From contig JAHIUW010000007.1 of assembly GCA_018816865.1 (NCBI GenBank), forward strand, positions 1 through 64,000: 64,000 nucleotides of DNA, in the 5' to 3' direction. The position numbers and the translations under genes were made by a program. Of the stretch, positions 8,678 through 16,917 are shown in pieces; position 1 is the stretch's first letter, and each line of letters opens with the position of its first letter. Under the pieces are notes generated by a model. The model did not search any database. It saw nothing but the letters and a program-made list of their open reading frames with translations, and was not told the DNA's origin. Source of the DNA: Pseudomonadota bacterium (GTDB lineage: Bacteria; Desulfobacterota; Desulfovibrionia; Desulfovibrionales; Desulfovibrionaceae).

Positions 8678-11089
8678 GTGCCGGATTTCCTGCGAATGCT
8701 GCGAGATGGTCAAGTCAGGCTCTTTGATGGCGGCATGGGGACCATGCTCCAGGCCAGGGGGCTTCGCTCCGGCCAATCCCCCGAGGAGTTCGGCCTGGCC
8801 AATGCGGACGTGGTGGAGGACATCCATCGCGAATATCTCCAGGCCGGGTCCAGCGTGGTGACCACCAATACCTTTGGAGGCACGGGCCTCAAGCTGTGGG
8901 CCGGTGTCGATGTCTCGGGGGTGAACCGCGAGCTGGCAGCCGCTGCGCGCCGCGCGGCCGGCGATACGGCCTTTGTGGCCGGTAGTGTGGGGCCCACCGG
9001 GCATTTCATTCAGCCCATGGGCAAGATGTCTTTCCGCGAGCTGGTGGACTTTTTCAAGGCCCAGATCAAGGGCCTGGCCGCAGGCGGGGCTGACCTGATT
9101 TTCGTGGAGACCCAGTTCGACCTAGCCGAGGCCAGGGCCGCCGTCATCGCCGCGCGGGAGGTCTGCGACCTGCCCGTTGGCGTGTCCATGACGTTTGAAC
9201 AGGGCTCCTGTCTGACGGGCACGGGACCGCTGACCTTCATCGACACCATGCAGAACCTTGGGGTGGATCTGCTGGGCACCAACTGCGGGGCGGGCCCGGA
9301 GCAGATGTTGGAGACGGTCAGGGCCATGCTGCCCCGACTGTCAACGCCGCTGGTGGTGCAGCCCAATGCGGGGTTGCCCGAGCTGGATGGCGACGGCAAT
9401 ACGGTCTTTCGTCTTGATCCTGAGAATTTTGCCACGCAGATCCTGCCGCTGGTCGAGCTGGGCGTGAAGTTCATCGGCGGTTGCTGCGGCACCACGCCGG
9501 AACATATCCGCCAGGCCAAAGCGGCCATCGGTCAGCGGTCCTGGAGCCAGCCGACTTCGCCCGAGGCCCCCTGCCTGGTGGTGACCTCACGCTCGATGTC
9601 CGTGCCCGTGTCCCCCTTCAGGCGCAGCAAGATCATCGGCGAGCGCATCAACCCCACCGGCAAGAAGCTGCTGACCGAGGAGCTCCAGGCCGGGCAGTTC
9701 GGCGAGGCCATCCGTCTGGCCCAGGAACAGGAGTCTCTGGGGGCGCATATCCTGGACGTCAACGTGGGTGCGCCCATGGTGGAGGAGCAGGTGCTCCTGC
9801 CGGAGCTGACCAGACAGCTGATTTCCAGGATCAAGGTCCCGCTGTGCCTGGATTCCACCAATCCGGAGGCCATCCGCGCGGCTCTGGATGCTTATCCGGG
9901 TTCGGCCCTGGTGAATTCCATCAGCGGCGAACCCGGGCGCATGCAGTCCCTGGGGCCGCTGTGCAGGCATTACGGCGCACCGTTCATCCTGCTGCCCCTG
10001 GAGGGACGCAAGCTGCCCGTGACCGCTGCCGAACGCCTCGCGGTCATCGAGGGCATGCTGCGCCAGGCCGATGACCTGGGCATTCCCAGGCGGCTGATCC
10101 TGGTGGACGCCTTGGTGCTGACCGTCTCCTCCAAACCCGAGGCGGCCAAGGCCTGCCTGGAGGTGATTCGCCATTGCCGCGATGAATGGGGCTTGGCCAC
10201 CACCTGCGGCCTGTCCAACATCTCTTTCGGCCTGCCCGCGCGTGAGTTGCTCAACAGCTCCTTTTTGGTGATGGGCATGGCCTCGGGGCTGTCCTCGTTC
10301 ATCGCCAACCCCGGTTCGGGGCGGTTGATGGAATCGTTGGCCTCGTCCGAGGTGCTCCTGAACCGCGACCCGCAGGCCGAGAGCTTTGTGGCGGGGTATG
10401 CCGGCTGGAAGCCGGGCGAAGGTGGCTCGGCAGTCGGCGGTTCCGGTGGTTCGGGCGGCAAAAAGCCGGTGACTGACCTGGGCGAGGCCGTGATCAAGGG
10501 CGCCAAGGACTCCATCGTGGCCATGCTCGACGCGGAGTTGGACAAGGGAGCCGATCCCTTTGTCCTGGTCAACGACAAGCTCATTCCTGCCATCACCGAG
10601 GTGGGCGAAAAATACGAGCGCAAGGAATACTTCCTACCGCAGCTTCTGCTGTCCGCCGAGACCATGCAGGTGGCCTTCGAGCGTCTGCAACCATTGCTGG
10701 AGGCCGCCGACGGCGCCAAGGTGCGCACCAGGATCGTCATGGCCACTGTGGAGGGCGACATCCACGATATCGGCAAGAACATCGTGATTCTGATGCTGCG
10801 CAACAACGGCTTTGAGGTCATCGACCTGGGCAAGGACGTGTCCGCCGACGTGATCGTGGAGACCGCCGAGCGCGAAGGCGCCTCCATCATCGGTCTGTCC
10901 GCCCTGATGACCACCACCATGATCCACATGGCGGACACCGTGAAGCTCGTGCGCGAAAAAGGCCTGGATGTGAAGGTCATGATCGGCGGGGCGGTGGTGT
11001 CCGAGGCCTATGCCGAGTCCATTGGCGCGGATGGCTATTCCGAGGATGCCGTGAGCTGTGTCAAGCTGGCCAAGAGCCTGCTGCAATGA
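8678..11089 (+). CDS. metH: Cobalamin-dependent methionine synthase, short form
   Basis: Transfers a methyl group from methyltetrahydrofolate via cobalamin to homocysteine. I favour the GTG at 8678, which has GGAG eight bases upstream, over the GTG at 8669; this gives 803 residues. Modules in order are: homocysteine-binding barrel with the zinc Cys pair (GGCCGTTPEH, near 265-275), pterin-binding barrel (GERINPTGKK), cobalamin cap, and B12 domain with the cobalt-ligand motif DIHDIGKNI (near 695). The protein stops after the B12 domain, so the AdoMet-binding reactivation domain of the E. coli 1227-residue enzyme is missing. A separate reactivation protein is expected elsewhere. A Gly/Ser-rich linker joins the pterin and cobalamin parts. 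Confidence 0.94.
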   Translation: MPDFLRMLRDGQVRLFDGGMGTMLQARGLRSGQSPEEFGLANADVVEDIHREYLQAGSSVVTTNTFGGTGLKLWAGVDVSGVNRELAAAARRAAGDTAFVAGSVGPTGHFIQPMGKMSFRELVDFFKAQIKGLAAGGADLIFVETQFDLAEARAAVIAAREVCDLPVGVSMTFEQGSCLTGTGPLTFIDTMQNLGVDLLGTNCGAGPEQMLETVRAMLPRLSTPLVVQPNAGLPELDGDGNTVFRLDPENFATQILPLVELGVKFIGGCCGTTPEHIRQAKAAIGQRSWSQPTSPEAPCLVVTSRSMSVPVSPFRRSKIIGERINPTGKKLLTEELQAGQFGEAIRLAQEQESLGAHILDVNVGAPMVEEQVLLPELTRQLISRIKVPLCLDSTNPEAIRAALDAYPGSALVNSISGEPGRMQSLGPLCRHYGAPFILLPLEGRKLPVTAAERLAVIEGMLRQADDLGIPRRLILVDALVLTVSSKPEAAKACLEVIRHCRDEWGLATTCGLSNISFGLPARELLNSSFLVMGMASGLSSFIANPGSGRLMESLASSEVLLNRDPQAESFVAGYAGWKPGEGGSAVGGSGGSGGKKPVTDLGEAVIKGAKDSIVAMLDAELDKGADPFVLVNDKLIPAITEVGEKYERKEYFLPQLLLSAETMQVAFERLQPLLEAADGAKVRTRIVMATVEGDIHDIGKNIVILMLRNNGFEVIDLGKDVSADVIVETAEREGASIIGLSALMTTTMIHMADTVKLVREKGLDVKVMIGGAVVSEAYAESIGADGYSEDAVSCVKLAKSLLQ

Positions 11090-11124
11090 TTTCCATCCCG
11101 GGAGGGACGACCTCCAGTGTGCTT

Positions 11125-11613
11125 ATGAAAAAACTGATCCTGACCCTGACCGTGCTGCTTGTTTTGGGAACGGGCGCGTTTGCGGCATCTCCCGACCCCT
11201 TGGAATCCATCGGCACCATGGGCAGCCTGCGGACCATTGACGTGATGCGTGTCATGAAGCAGGGCCAGGGCAAGGTCGTCATCCTGAATTTCTGGGCCTC
11301 CTGGTGCGCGCCGTGCCGGGCCGAGGTGCCGGAGCTCAAAGCCCTGCGCAAGGCCTTTGGCGAAGAGGAACTGTTCATTCTGGGTCTGAATGTGGACGAT
11401 GATCCGGGCGCGTACGCCAAGTTCGTGACCAAGACGGGGTTCACCTATCCGGTACGCAGGGTCGACGACGGCGTGCTGCGGTTGTTCAAGGTGGGCTCGA
11501 TCCCCCGACTGCTTATCTACAATACCAGGGGCGAACTGGTGGTGGACCATGAGGGCGCGGCCCCCGCGGCCGAACTGGCAGGTCTGATCCGTTCGCTGCT
11601 GGCGGAGAAATAG
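11125..11613 (+). CDS. TlpA/ResA-like thiol-disulfide oxidoreductase, exported
   Basis: Thioredoxin-fold protein with a signal peptide (basic MKKL, hydrophobic core, AFA cleavage site before ASPDP). This favours the ATG at 11125 (162 residues) over an ATG at 11086 that overlaps the metH stop as ATGA. The active site is WASWCAPCRAEVPEL, typical of TlpA/ResA proteins that keep periplasmic cysteines reduced, for example in cytochrome c maturation. The cis-proline loop is in GSIPRLLIYN. It lies between metH and an acetyltransferase with no gaps, so it is probably co-transcribed. The substrate cannot be told from sequence. Confidence 0.9.
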   Translation: MKKLILTLTVLLVLGTGAFAASPDPLESIGTMGSLRTIDVMRVMKQGQGKVVILNFWASWCAPCRAEVPELKALRKAFGEEELFILGLNVDDDPGAYAKFVTKTGFTYPVRRVDDGVLRLFKVGSIPRLLIYNTRGELVVDHEGAAPAAELAGLIRSLLAEK

Positions 11614-12078
11614 ATGGAATTGTATATCCGCAAGCCCAGGATGCAGGACGTCCGGGCCATCCACGCCTTGCTTATGGAGAGCGCCAACAAGCAGGAACTC
11701 CTGCCGCGGTCATTGCACGACCTGTATGGCAAGCTGCGCGATTTCGTGGTCCTGGTCTCGCGCGAGGAAGAGCGGGTCTTGGGCTGTTGCGCCTTCGCCA
11801 TCTGCTGGGAGGACATCGCCGAGATCCGTTCCCTGGCCGTGACGGCGGAGCTGAAGGGCCAGGGCTGGGGACGGCGGCTGGTGGAGACCTGTCTGTCCGA
11901 GGCGGTGATGTTCGGGGTCTATCGGGTCTTCACACTGACCTATGTCCCCGGGTTTTTCGCCAAGCTCGGCTTCAATGAAGTGGCCAAGGAAGTGCTGCCC
12001 CAGAAGGTCTGGGCAGACTGCCTGAACTGCCCGAAATTCCCCGAGTGCGACGAAGTTTCGATGATGCTGGAACTGTAA
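11614..12078 (+). CDS. GNAT acetyltransferase, ArgA-like short form
   Basis: A 154-residue single-domain GNAT protein starting directly after the stop of the TlpA gene, with GGAGA just upstream. The acetyl-CoA loop is visible as GQGWGRRLVE after the strand IRSLAVTAEL. The C-terminal part, with YVPGFFAKLGF and the Cys-rich WADCLNCPKFPECDE, matches the acetyltransferase half of N-acetylglutamate synthase and its stand-alone versions. The first step of arginine synthesis is therefore a reasonable function. No amino-acid-kinase domain is present. It could also be a general N-acetyltransferase. Confidence 0.82.
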   Translation: MELYIRKPRMQDVRAIHALLMESANKQELLPRSLHDLYGKLRDFVVLVSREEERVLGCCAFAICWEDIAEIRSLAVTAELKGQGWGRRLVETCLSEAVMFGVYRVFTLTYVPGFFAKLGFNEVAKEVLPQKVWADCLNCPKFPECDEVSMMLEL

Positions 12079-12093
12079 GCTTATCCATCGGCC

Positions 12094-12121
12094 TTGATGT
12101 CGGCAGGATATCCTGTAATAA
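12094..12121 (+). promoter_or_regulatory. Possible promoter of hpt
   Basis: TTGATG (12094-12099) and TAATAA (12116-12121) are 16 bases apart in an AT-rich gap, about 28 bases before the hpt start. It is a moderate sigma-70 match only. Confidence 0.35.
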
Positions 12122-12148
12122 TTACAAAAGATAAAGGGTTGTCAGTTC

Positions 12149-12667
12149 ATGTCCGATACGATGGTGGAAGTCATTTCGGCCGAGGAAATCCAGAGGCGTG
12201 TGCAGCAGCTCGGCAAGGACATTACCGAACTGTATCAGGGCGAGCCCCTGACCGTAGTCTGTGTGCTCAAGGGTGCATTCCTGTTTTTCGCCGATCTGGT
12301 GCGCAGCATTGATCTGCCTCTGGAGCTGGAGTTTGTCCGCCTGGCAAGCTACGGAAACGGAACGGATAGCGGACAGCTGGTTTTTTCCAAGGATCTGGAG
12401 ACTTCCATCCAAGGCAAGAACGTGCTGATCGTCGAGGATATTGTGGACAGCGGCAGATCCATGGATTTCCTGATCCGCACCTTTGCCGAGCGCAGGCCCA
12501 AGAGTCTGCGCCTGGTGGCCCTGGTGGACAAATCCGAGCGTCGGGAAGTTGAACTGACGGTTGACTTTCCTGGGTTTCCGCTCAAGAAAGGGTTCATTGT
12601 CGGATATGGCATGGACTACGCGGAACGCTACCGCGAGTTGAGCGGTATTTTTGAAATCGTCGATTAA
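12149..12667 (+). CDS. hpt: Hypoxanthine phosphoribosyltransferase
   Basis: Salvages hypoxanthine (and often guanine) to its nucleotide using PRPP. The 172-residue length fits the family. The PRPP-binding motif VLIVEDIVDSGRSMD (near residues 92-106) with its two acidic residues is clear. Other landmarks are the early VCVLKGAFLFFADL strand-helix and the C-terminal FIVGYGMDYAERYR, which contacts the base. It has its own short upstream gap with a possible promoter and is followed after 51 bases by the zinc-ribbon membrane protein. Assignment is secure; preference between hypoxanthine and guanine is not visible. Confidence 0.94.
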   Translation: MSDTMVEVISAEEIQRRVQQLGKDITELYQGEPLTVVCVLKGAFLFFADLVRSIDLPLELEFVRLASYGNGTDSGQLVFSKDLETSIQGKNVLIVEDIVDSGRSMDFLIRTFAERRPKSLRLVALVDKSERREVELTVDFPGFPLKKGFIVGYGMDYAERYRELSGIFEIVD

Positions 12668-12718
12668 ATCCGGCGCATGACCGGCCCCTCCGGGCCGGGA
12701 AGACAACGCGAGACGTCT

Positions 12719-13591
12719 ATGATCGTCGAATGTTCCAATTGCCACAGTACGTTCAAGCTGGCTGATGATCTGGTTCCCCCCGAGGGGCGCAAGGTCAAGT
12801 GCTCGGTCTGCGACAATGTCTTCAGCGTACGCCCCGAAGGCGATGACGAGCCGGAGGAGGCCTTTGCGGCCGCTTCCGGTGATGCCAAGGGGGATCTGTC
12901 GGACGACGATCTGGACAGTGCCCTGGACGCCGCCTTCAGCGATGACGATGAGGACGATGCTGCCGACGACGATGGCCCCTCTCGGGGTGCTGGCGACAGA
13001 TTCGGGTTTGATCTGGACAGTATCCCCAAGAAGATGAAGATCGGAGGCAAGGGCAAGAAGATCGGCATCATCGTCGCCGTTGTGCTGCTGGTGTTCGCGC
13101 TGGCTGGCTTGGGGCTGTATTTCCTGGCACCCGGTCTGATCGGCATGGCCCCCGAAGAGCAGCAGGTCCAGGGCGAGGACCCCCTGGCCATGGCCGAGCA
13201 GGTCAAGAACATCTATCTCGATGGCATCCGCCAGTACTACGTGGACAACGACAAGACGGGCCGCATCTTCGTGGTCGAGGGCAAGGCCGTCAATCAGTTC
13301 GACAAGGCCAAGGAACTCATCGAGGTTGAGGCCAATCTCTATGATACCGCGAATACGGTGCTGGACACCGTGCGCCTGAAGTGCGGCAACACCCTGTCTC
13401 TGTTCCAGCTGCAGGTCTTGTCCCGCGAGGAGATCGAGGCCGCCCTGGCCGACGAGGCGGGGATTGGCGCCAACAATGTGAACCTCGCGACCGGGCAGCA
13501 GGTGCCGTTCATGATTGTCTTCTTCGATCCGGCGGACACGGTGGCGGAGTTCAACGTCAGCGTGGTGACCGCCCAGGACGTGAATCTCTAG
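12719..13591 (+). CDS. MJ0042-type zinc-ribbon single-pass membrane protein
   Basis: A 290-residue protein from the ATG at 12719. The N-terminal zinc ribbon CSNCHSTF...CSVCDNVF (residues 4-33) is the MJ0042 type. A long Asp/Glu-rich low-complexity linker follows (about 40-100), then a single transmembrane helix (about 118-140). The C-terminal extracytoplasmic domain of about 145 residues resembles the DUF3426 partner domain, with beta strands such as IFVVEGKAVNQF and a final VSVVTAQDV. The function of this architecture is not established. A strong terminator follows, so the hpt unit ends here. It may be a membrane-tethered sensor or adaptor; that is inference. Confidence 0.82.
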   Translation: MIVECSNCHSTFKLADDLVPPEGRKVKCSVCDNVFSVRPEGDDEPEEAFAAASGDAKGDLSDDDLDSALDAAFSDDDEDDAADDDGPSRGAGDRFGFDLDSIPKKMKIGGKGKKIGIIVAVVLLVFALAGLGLYFLAPGLIGMAPEEQQVQGEDPLAMAEQVKNIYLDGIRQYYVDNDKTGRIFVVEGKAVNQFDKAKELIEVEANLYDTANTVLDTVRLKCGNTLSLFQLQVLSREEIEAALADEAGIGANNVNLATGQQVPFMIVFFDPADTVAEFNVSVVTAQDVNL

Positions 13592-13620
13592 TCCGTTTTG
13601 ATCTAGCCATTGATCTTTCT

Positions 13621-13655
13621 GGGGCCGCCTGAGACAATCGGGCGGTCCTTTTTTT
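13621..13655 (+). terminator. Rho-independent terminator after the zinc-ribbon membrane protein
   Basis: A GC-rich hairpin (CCGCC...GGCGG with flanking pairs) is followed by seven consecutive T. It lies 30 bases after the stop at 13591 and before radA. Confidence 0.85.
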
Positions 13656-13679
13656 GTCAGCCATCTTAAGGGAGTGTTC

Positions 13680-15020
13680 GTGAAAGCCAAGACCCTCCAT
13701 GCCTGTTCGGCCTGCGGCGGCACCACCCACCAGTGGCAGGGCCAGTGCCCGCGCTGCGGAGAATGGAACACCCTGTCGGAGCAGGCCCCAAGCCGGCTCT
13801 CCGGGATACGCAAGTCCAAACCCGGCGTACCCGCCACCGCCGCTGCCTTGAACCGTCCGGAACCCCTGCAGGACGTGACCTTCGAGGGCGGGGCGTCTTA
13901 TTCCTGCGGCCTGGGAGCCCTAGATGAGGTCCTGGGCAAGGGGCTGGTGCCTGGGGCCGTGATGCTCCTGGCGGGCGAGCCGGGCATCGGCAAGTCCACG
14001 CTGCTGTTGCAGATGGTGGGCAATCTGGCGCGCACCGGGCGCAGGGCGGTCTTCGTCTCTGCCGAGGAATCCCTGGTCCAGATCAGGGGTCGCGCCGAGC
14101 GCCTGGGGCTCTTGTCCCCGGACCTCTTGGCCATGGCCACCACCCGCGTCGAGGACGCCCTGGCAGCCCTGGAGACGGACACCCCGGACCTGATGATCGT
14201 GGACTCGGTGCAGACCATCGCCTCGGACGAGGTGGATGGCCTGCCGGGCAGCGTCTCGCAGGTGCGCGCCGTGTCCACGGCGCTGGTGGAGCTGGCCAAG
14301 CGCCGGGGCACGACCCTGGTGCTGGTGGGCCACGTCACCAAGGACGGGCAGATCGCAGGACCGAAACTGTTGGAACACATGGTGGACACGGTGTTGTCCC
14401 TGGAGGGCGACCGCAAGCATCTGTTCCGCGTGCTGCGGGTCATGAAGAACCGCTTTGGCCCGGCGCACGAGCTGCTGTTGTTCCAGATGACCGGGGATGG
14501 CATGGAGGTGGTCACGGATCCGTCCACGTTCTTTTTGGGGGATCGCAACCCGGAGCTGTCGGGCACGGCCCTGTGCATGGCAGTCTCCGGGCATCGGGCC
14601 TACGCCGTGGAGGTCCAGGCCCTGGTCAGCCAGTCCGTGCTGGCCATCCCGCGGCGCACAGCCCTGGGCTATGACTCCAACCGTCTGCATCTGCTGTTGG
14701 CCGTGGTGGAGAAGAAGCTGCGCCTCAACCTCTCGGCCGTGGACATCTATACCAAGATCGGTGGTGGCATGAAGCTGGGCGATCCCGGGCTGGACGCGGG
14801 CATCATCGCCGCGGTGCTGTCGTCGTTCTATGACCGGCCGCTGCCGGAGAAGGCTGTTGTCTGGGGCGAGGTGGATCTGAATGGTCAGATACGCCCCGTG
14901 ACCAGCCATGAGGTCAGGCTCAAGCAGGCCAAGCAACTGGGCTACAAACCCATTCTGCATCCGGGCGATGTGAAGACCATTACCGACCTTCAGTCCAGGC
15001 TGTTCGGCTCCAAAAAGTGA
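13680..15020 (+). CDS. radA: DNA repair protein RadA
   Basis: RecA-like branch-migration ATPase acting in homologous recombination. The GTG at 13680 has AAGGGAG five bases upstream, giving 446 residues. Order of parts: four-Cys zinc finger (CSACGG...CPRCGEWN, residues 8-28), Walker A GEPGIGKST (about 99-107), Walker B LMIVDSVQT, the RadA-specific KNRFGPAHE motif (about 255), and the C-terminal Lon-protease-like domain. All are intact. It starts a new unit after a terminator, and the next gene is an unknown protein 157 bases downstream on the same strand. Confidence 0.95.
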   Translation: MKAKTLHACSACGGTTHQWQGQCPRCGEWNTLSEQAPSRLSGIRKSKPGVPATAAALNRPEPLQDVTFEGGASYSCGLGALDEVLGKGLVPGAVMLLAGEPGIGKSTLLLQMVGNLARTGRRAVFVSAEESLVQIRGRAERLGLLSPDLLAMATTRVEDALAALETDTPDLMIVDSVQTIASDEVDGLPGSVSQVRAVSTALVELAKRRGTTLVLVGHVTKDGQIAGPKLLEHMVDTVLSLEGDRKHLFRVLRVMKNRFGPAHELLLFQMTGDGMEVVTDPSTFFLGDRNPELSGTALCMAVSGHRAYAVEVQALVSQSVLAIPRRTALGYDSNRLHLLLAVVEKKLRLNLSAVDIYTKIGGGMKLGDPGLDAGIIAAVLSSFYDRPLPEKAVVWGEVDLNGQIRPVTSHEVRLKQAKQLGYKPILHPGDVKTITDLQSRLFGSKK

Positions 15021-15177
15021 GCTCACTTGTCCCCGGGCTGTGCAGCTGAGACCAAAGGGGGTCGGCCCGGTGCCTTTGTGCTGCGAAGTGGAGCACTCGT
15101 CGGGAAAGCTGGGCGCTGGGTACCTGGTTGGGAGCCGGGTGCCGGGGCAGGACGGGCACAACGTCGTGGAGGACTCC

Positions 15178-15555
15178 ATGCTGCGAGGCAAGGGCCGTTA
15201 TCTGGGCACGGAGATGGACGGCAAATGGTACAGACGTTACCGCGCCGAGGGTTTTTTTGTGCGCGGGTCCGGGGAGTGGTGGCTTACCCCAGGATCATTC
15301 TGCTTCAAGCGCAGGCTCCTGACCACGCCCATGGAGATCCCCTTTGAGGCCCTTCTGGCAGTTCGCACGGGGGCCTGGCATGCGGGCCAGTGGGTGATCC
15401 GTCCGCTGGTGGTCAAGCTGGACTGGGAGCTGGACGGCCGCTGCCTGAGTTCCGGGTACGTGTTCTCGAAAACCCACGAAGGCACTCGTCAGATGGCGGC
15501 GCATCTGGATTCGTTGGCGAGCCGAGCCCGTCAAGGGTCATTGGAGACTCTTTAG
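15178..15555 (+). CDS. Protein of unknown function (125 aa)
   Basis: The ATG at 15178 has a textbook GGAGGA site four bases upstream, so I use it rather than an upstream in-frame ATG at 15040. The protein is rich in Trp, Arg and Gly, with beta-strand-like alternation (GEWWLTPGSFCFKRR, VRTGAWHAGQWVIRP, VKLDWELDGRCLSSGYVF) and no signal peptide or membrane span. The pattern is reminiscent of a PH-like or GRAM-like beta barrel, but I do not recognise the family. Its stop lies 10 bases from the convergent stop of the TerC-type gene. Confidence 0.7.
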   Translation: MLRGKGRYLGTEMDGKWYRRYRAEGFFVRGSGEWWLTPGSFCFKRRLLTTPMEIPFEALLAVRTGAWHAGQWVIRPLVVKLDWELDGRCLSSGYVFSKTHEGTRQMAAHLDSLASRARQGSLETL

Positions 15556-15565
15556 CCAGCCCCGG

Positions 15566-16291
15566 TCAGGCTCCTCCCTTGGCCATCCGCATTTTCCTGA
15601 TTCGCAGGTTCAGCGCCTCCACGAACAGCGAGAAGCCCATGGCGAAGTAGATGTAGCCCCGGTCGATGTGCTTGCCCAGGCCCTCGGCCACCAGGAAGAC
15701 ACCCACCAGCAGCAGGAACGAGAAGGCCAGCATCTGGATGGTGGGGTGCTCCGAGACGAAGCGGCCTACCGGCTTGGCAAACAACAGCATCACACCCACC
15801 GCCGTCACGATGGCCGCCACCATGACCTCGATATTCTGGGCCATGCCCACTGCGGTGATCACCGAATCGATGGAAAAAACCGTGTCCAGAATCAGGATCT
15901 GGACCAGGGCCGAGCCCAGGCCCTTGACGATCTTGCCCTCGGCTGCGAGATGGCCTTCGCCTTCCAGTTTGTCATGAATCTCGCTCGTTGCCTTGCCCAG
16001 CAGGAACAGCCCACCCACCAACAGCACCAGATCGCGGCCCGAGAACGCATGGTCCATGATGGCGAACAGCGGGGCCGAGAGGCGCATGATCCAGCTGATG
16101 GCGAACAGCAGGACGATGCGGCTGACCATGGCCACGCCGAGACCCAGGTTGCGGGCCTTGGCGCGCACGGCCTCGGGCAGTTTGTTGGTGATGACCACGA
16201 TGAACACGATATTGTCGATGCCCAAGACGATCTCCAGGGCGGAGAGGGTCAGAAAGGCGATCAGGTTCTCAATGCTGAACAGGGCGTCCAT
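15566..16291 (-). CDS. TerC-family integral membrane protein
   Basis: Encodes 241 residues from the ATG at 16291, which has GGAGAG six bases upstream; an upstream in-frame start at 16345 would run back into the terminator region. The sequence has about seven hydrophobic spans and the TerC acidic motifs: SALEIVLGIDNIVFIV in the first helix pair and LILDTVFSIDSVITAVGMA later. These intramembrane Asp/Glu residues are thought to bind metal ions, and TerC relatives act in Mn2+ export or membrane-protein metalation. It is a lone gene, convergent with the upstream unknown protein. The tellurite link of the family name should not be taken as function. Confidence 0.9.
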   Translation of the reverse strand: MDALFSIENLIAFLTLSALEIVLGIDNIVFIVVITNKLPEAVRAKARNLGLGVAMVSRIVLLFAISWIMRLSAPLFAIMDHAFSGRDLVLLVGGLFLLGKATSEIHDKLEGEGHLAAEGKIVKGLGSALVQILILDTVFSIDSVITAVGMAQNIEVMVAAIVTAVGVMLLFAKPVGRFVSEHPTIQMLAFSFLLLVGVFLVAEGLGKHIDRGYIYFAMGFSLFVEALNLRIRKMRMAKGGA

Positions 16292-16328
16292 AGGCTCTCC
16301 GCGATACGTGGGCAGTGGAGGTGGCAGT

Positions 16329-16356
16329 AAAAAGGCCGGACCCAACGGGTCCAGCC
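16329..16356 (-). terminator. Terminator of the paaK-ACT unit
   Basis: On the minus strand GGCTGGACCC-GTT-GGGTCCGGCC is followed by TTTTTA, 31 bases after the ACT-protein stop. It separates that unit from the TerC-type gene. Confidence 0.8.
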
Positions 16357-16386
16357 TTGGATGCTACAATGTCTCGGCTGGAGGCG

Positions 16387-16818
16387 CTACATCTTGTAGA
16401 GTTCGTCGCCGGGGACGATCTTGAAGTTCGCCTCGGTCAAGAGCTTGATGGCCTGGTCGGTGCGGTCGAAACGGAAGATCATGATGGCGTTCTTGCCGCT
16501 TTGCTGCACGAAGGCGTACATGTACTCCACGTTTACGCTGTTGCCCGAGAGCATGCCCAGGATGGAGTGCAGCCCGCCCGGCTTGTCCGGGACTTCCACG
16601 GCCACGACGGTGGTCCGGCCCACGGTGAAGCCGTTTTCCTTGAGCACGGTCTTGGCCTGGTCGAAGTCGGATACGATGAGCCGCAGGATGCCGAAATCCG
16701 AGGTGTCGGCCAGGGACAGGGCACGAATATTCACGCCGGATTCGGCCAGCACGCGGGTGACCTCGGCCAGGCGTCCGGCGCGGTTCTCCAGAAAGATGGA
16801 AATTTGATCGACCTTCAT
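16387..16818 (-). CDS. Tandem ACT-domain protein
   Basis: A 143-residue protein made of two ACT domains (about 1-70 and 72-143). The start at 16818 has an AGGAG site eight bases upstream. The first domain opens with VDQISIFLENRAGRLAEVT, including the ligand-loop Gly; the second has VEVPDKPGGLHSILGMLS. ACT pairs bind amino acids and act as regulatory subunits. It lies 99 bases downstream of phenylacetate-CoA ligase on the same strand, an association common in anaerobes that handle aryl acids from aromatic amino acids. It may sense such an amino acid, but no enzyme domain is present to say which process it controls. Confidence 0.88.
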   Translation of the reverse strand: MKVDQISIFLENRAGRLAEVTRVLAESGVNIRALSLADTSDFGILRLIVSDFDQAKTVLKENGFTVGRTTVVAVEVPDKPGGLHSILGMLSGNSVNVEYMYAFVQQSGKNAIMIFRFDRTDQAIKLLTEANFKIVPGDELYKM

Positions 16819-16917
16819 TTTGTTGATCTCCTCTCTGTATGTAAACTTTGGCTGCGGATGTACGTATCTATTTGATACCTGAGTCACGCCCGTGGTGCAA
16901 CCCTTCGGGATAACCGA

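Noticed and set aside
11086-11124. Earlier start for the TlpA-like protein
   Set aside because: It would put 13 residues before a normal MKKL signal peptide. The signal peptide argues for 11125.
12681-12698. Terminator after hpt
   Set aside because: CCGGCCC-CTCC-GGGCCGG forms a hairpin but is followed by GAAGACAACG, not a T tract, and lies just before the next start codon.
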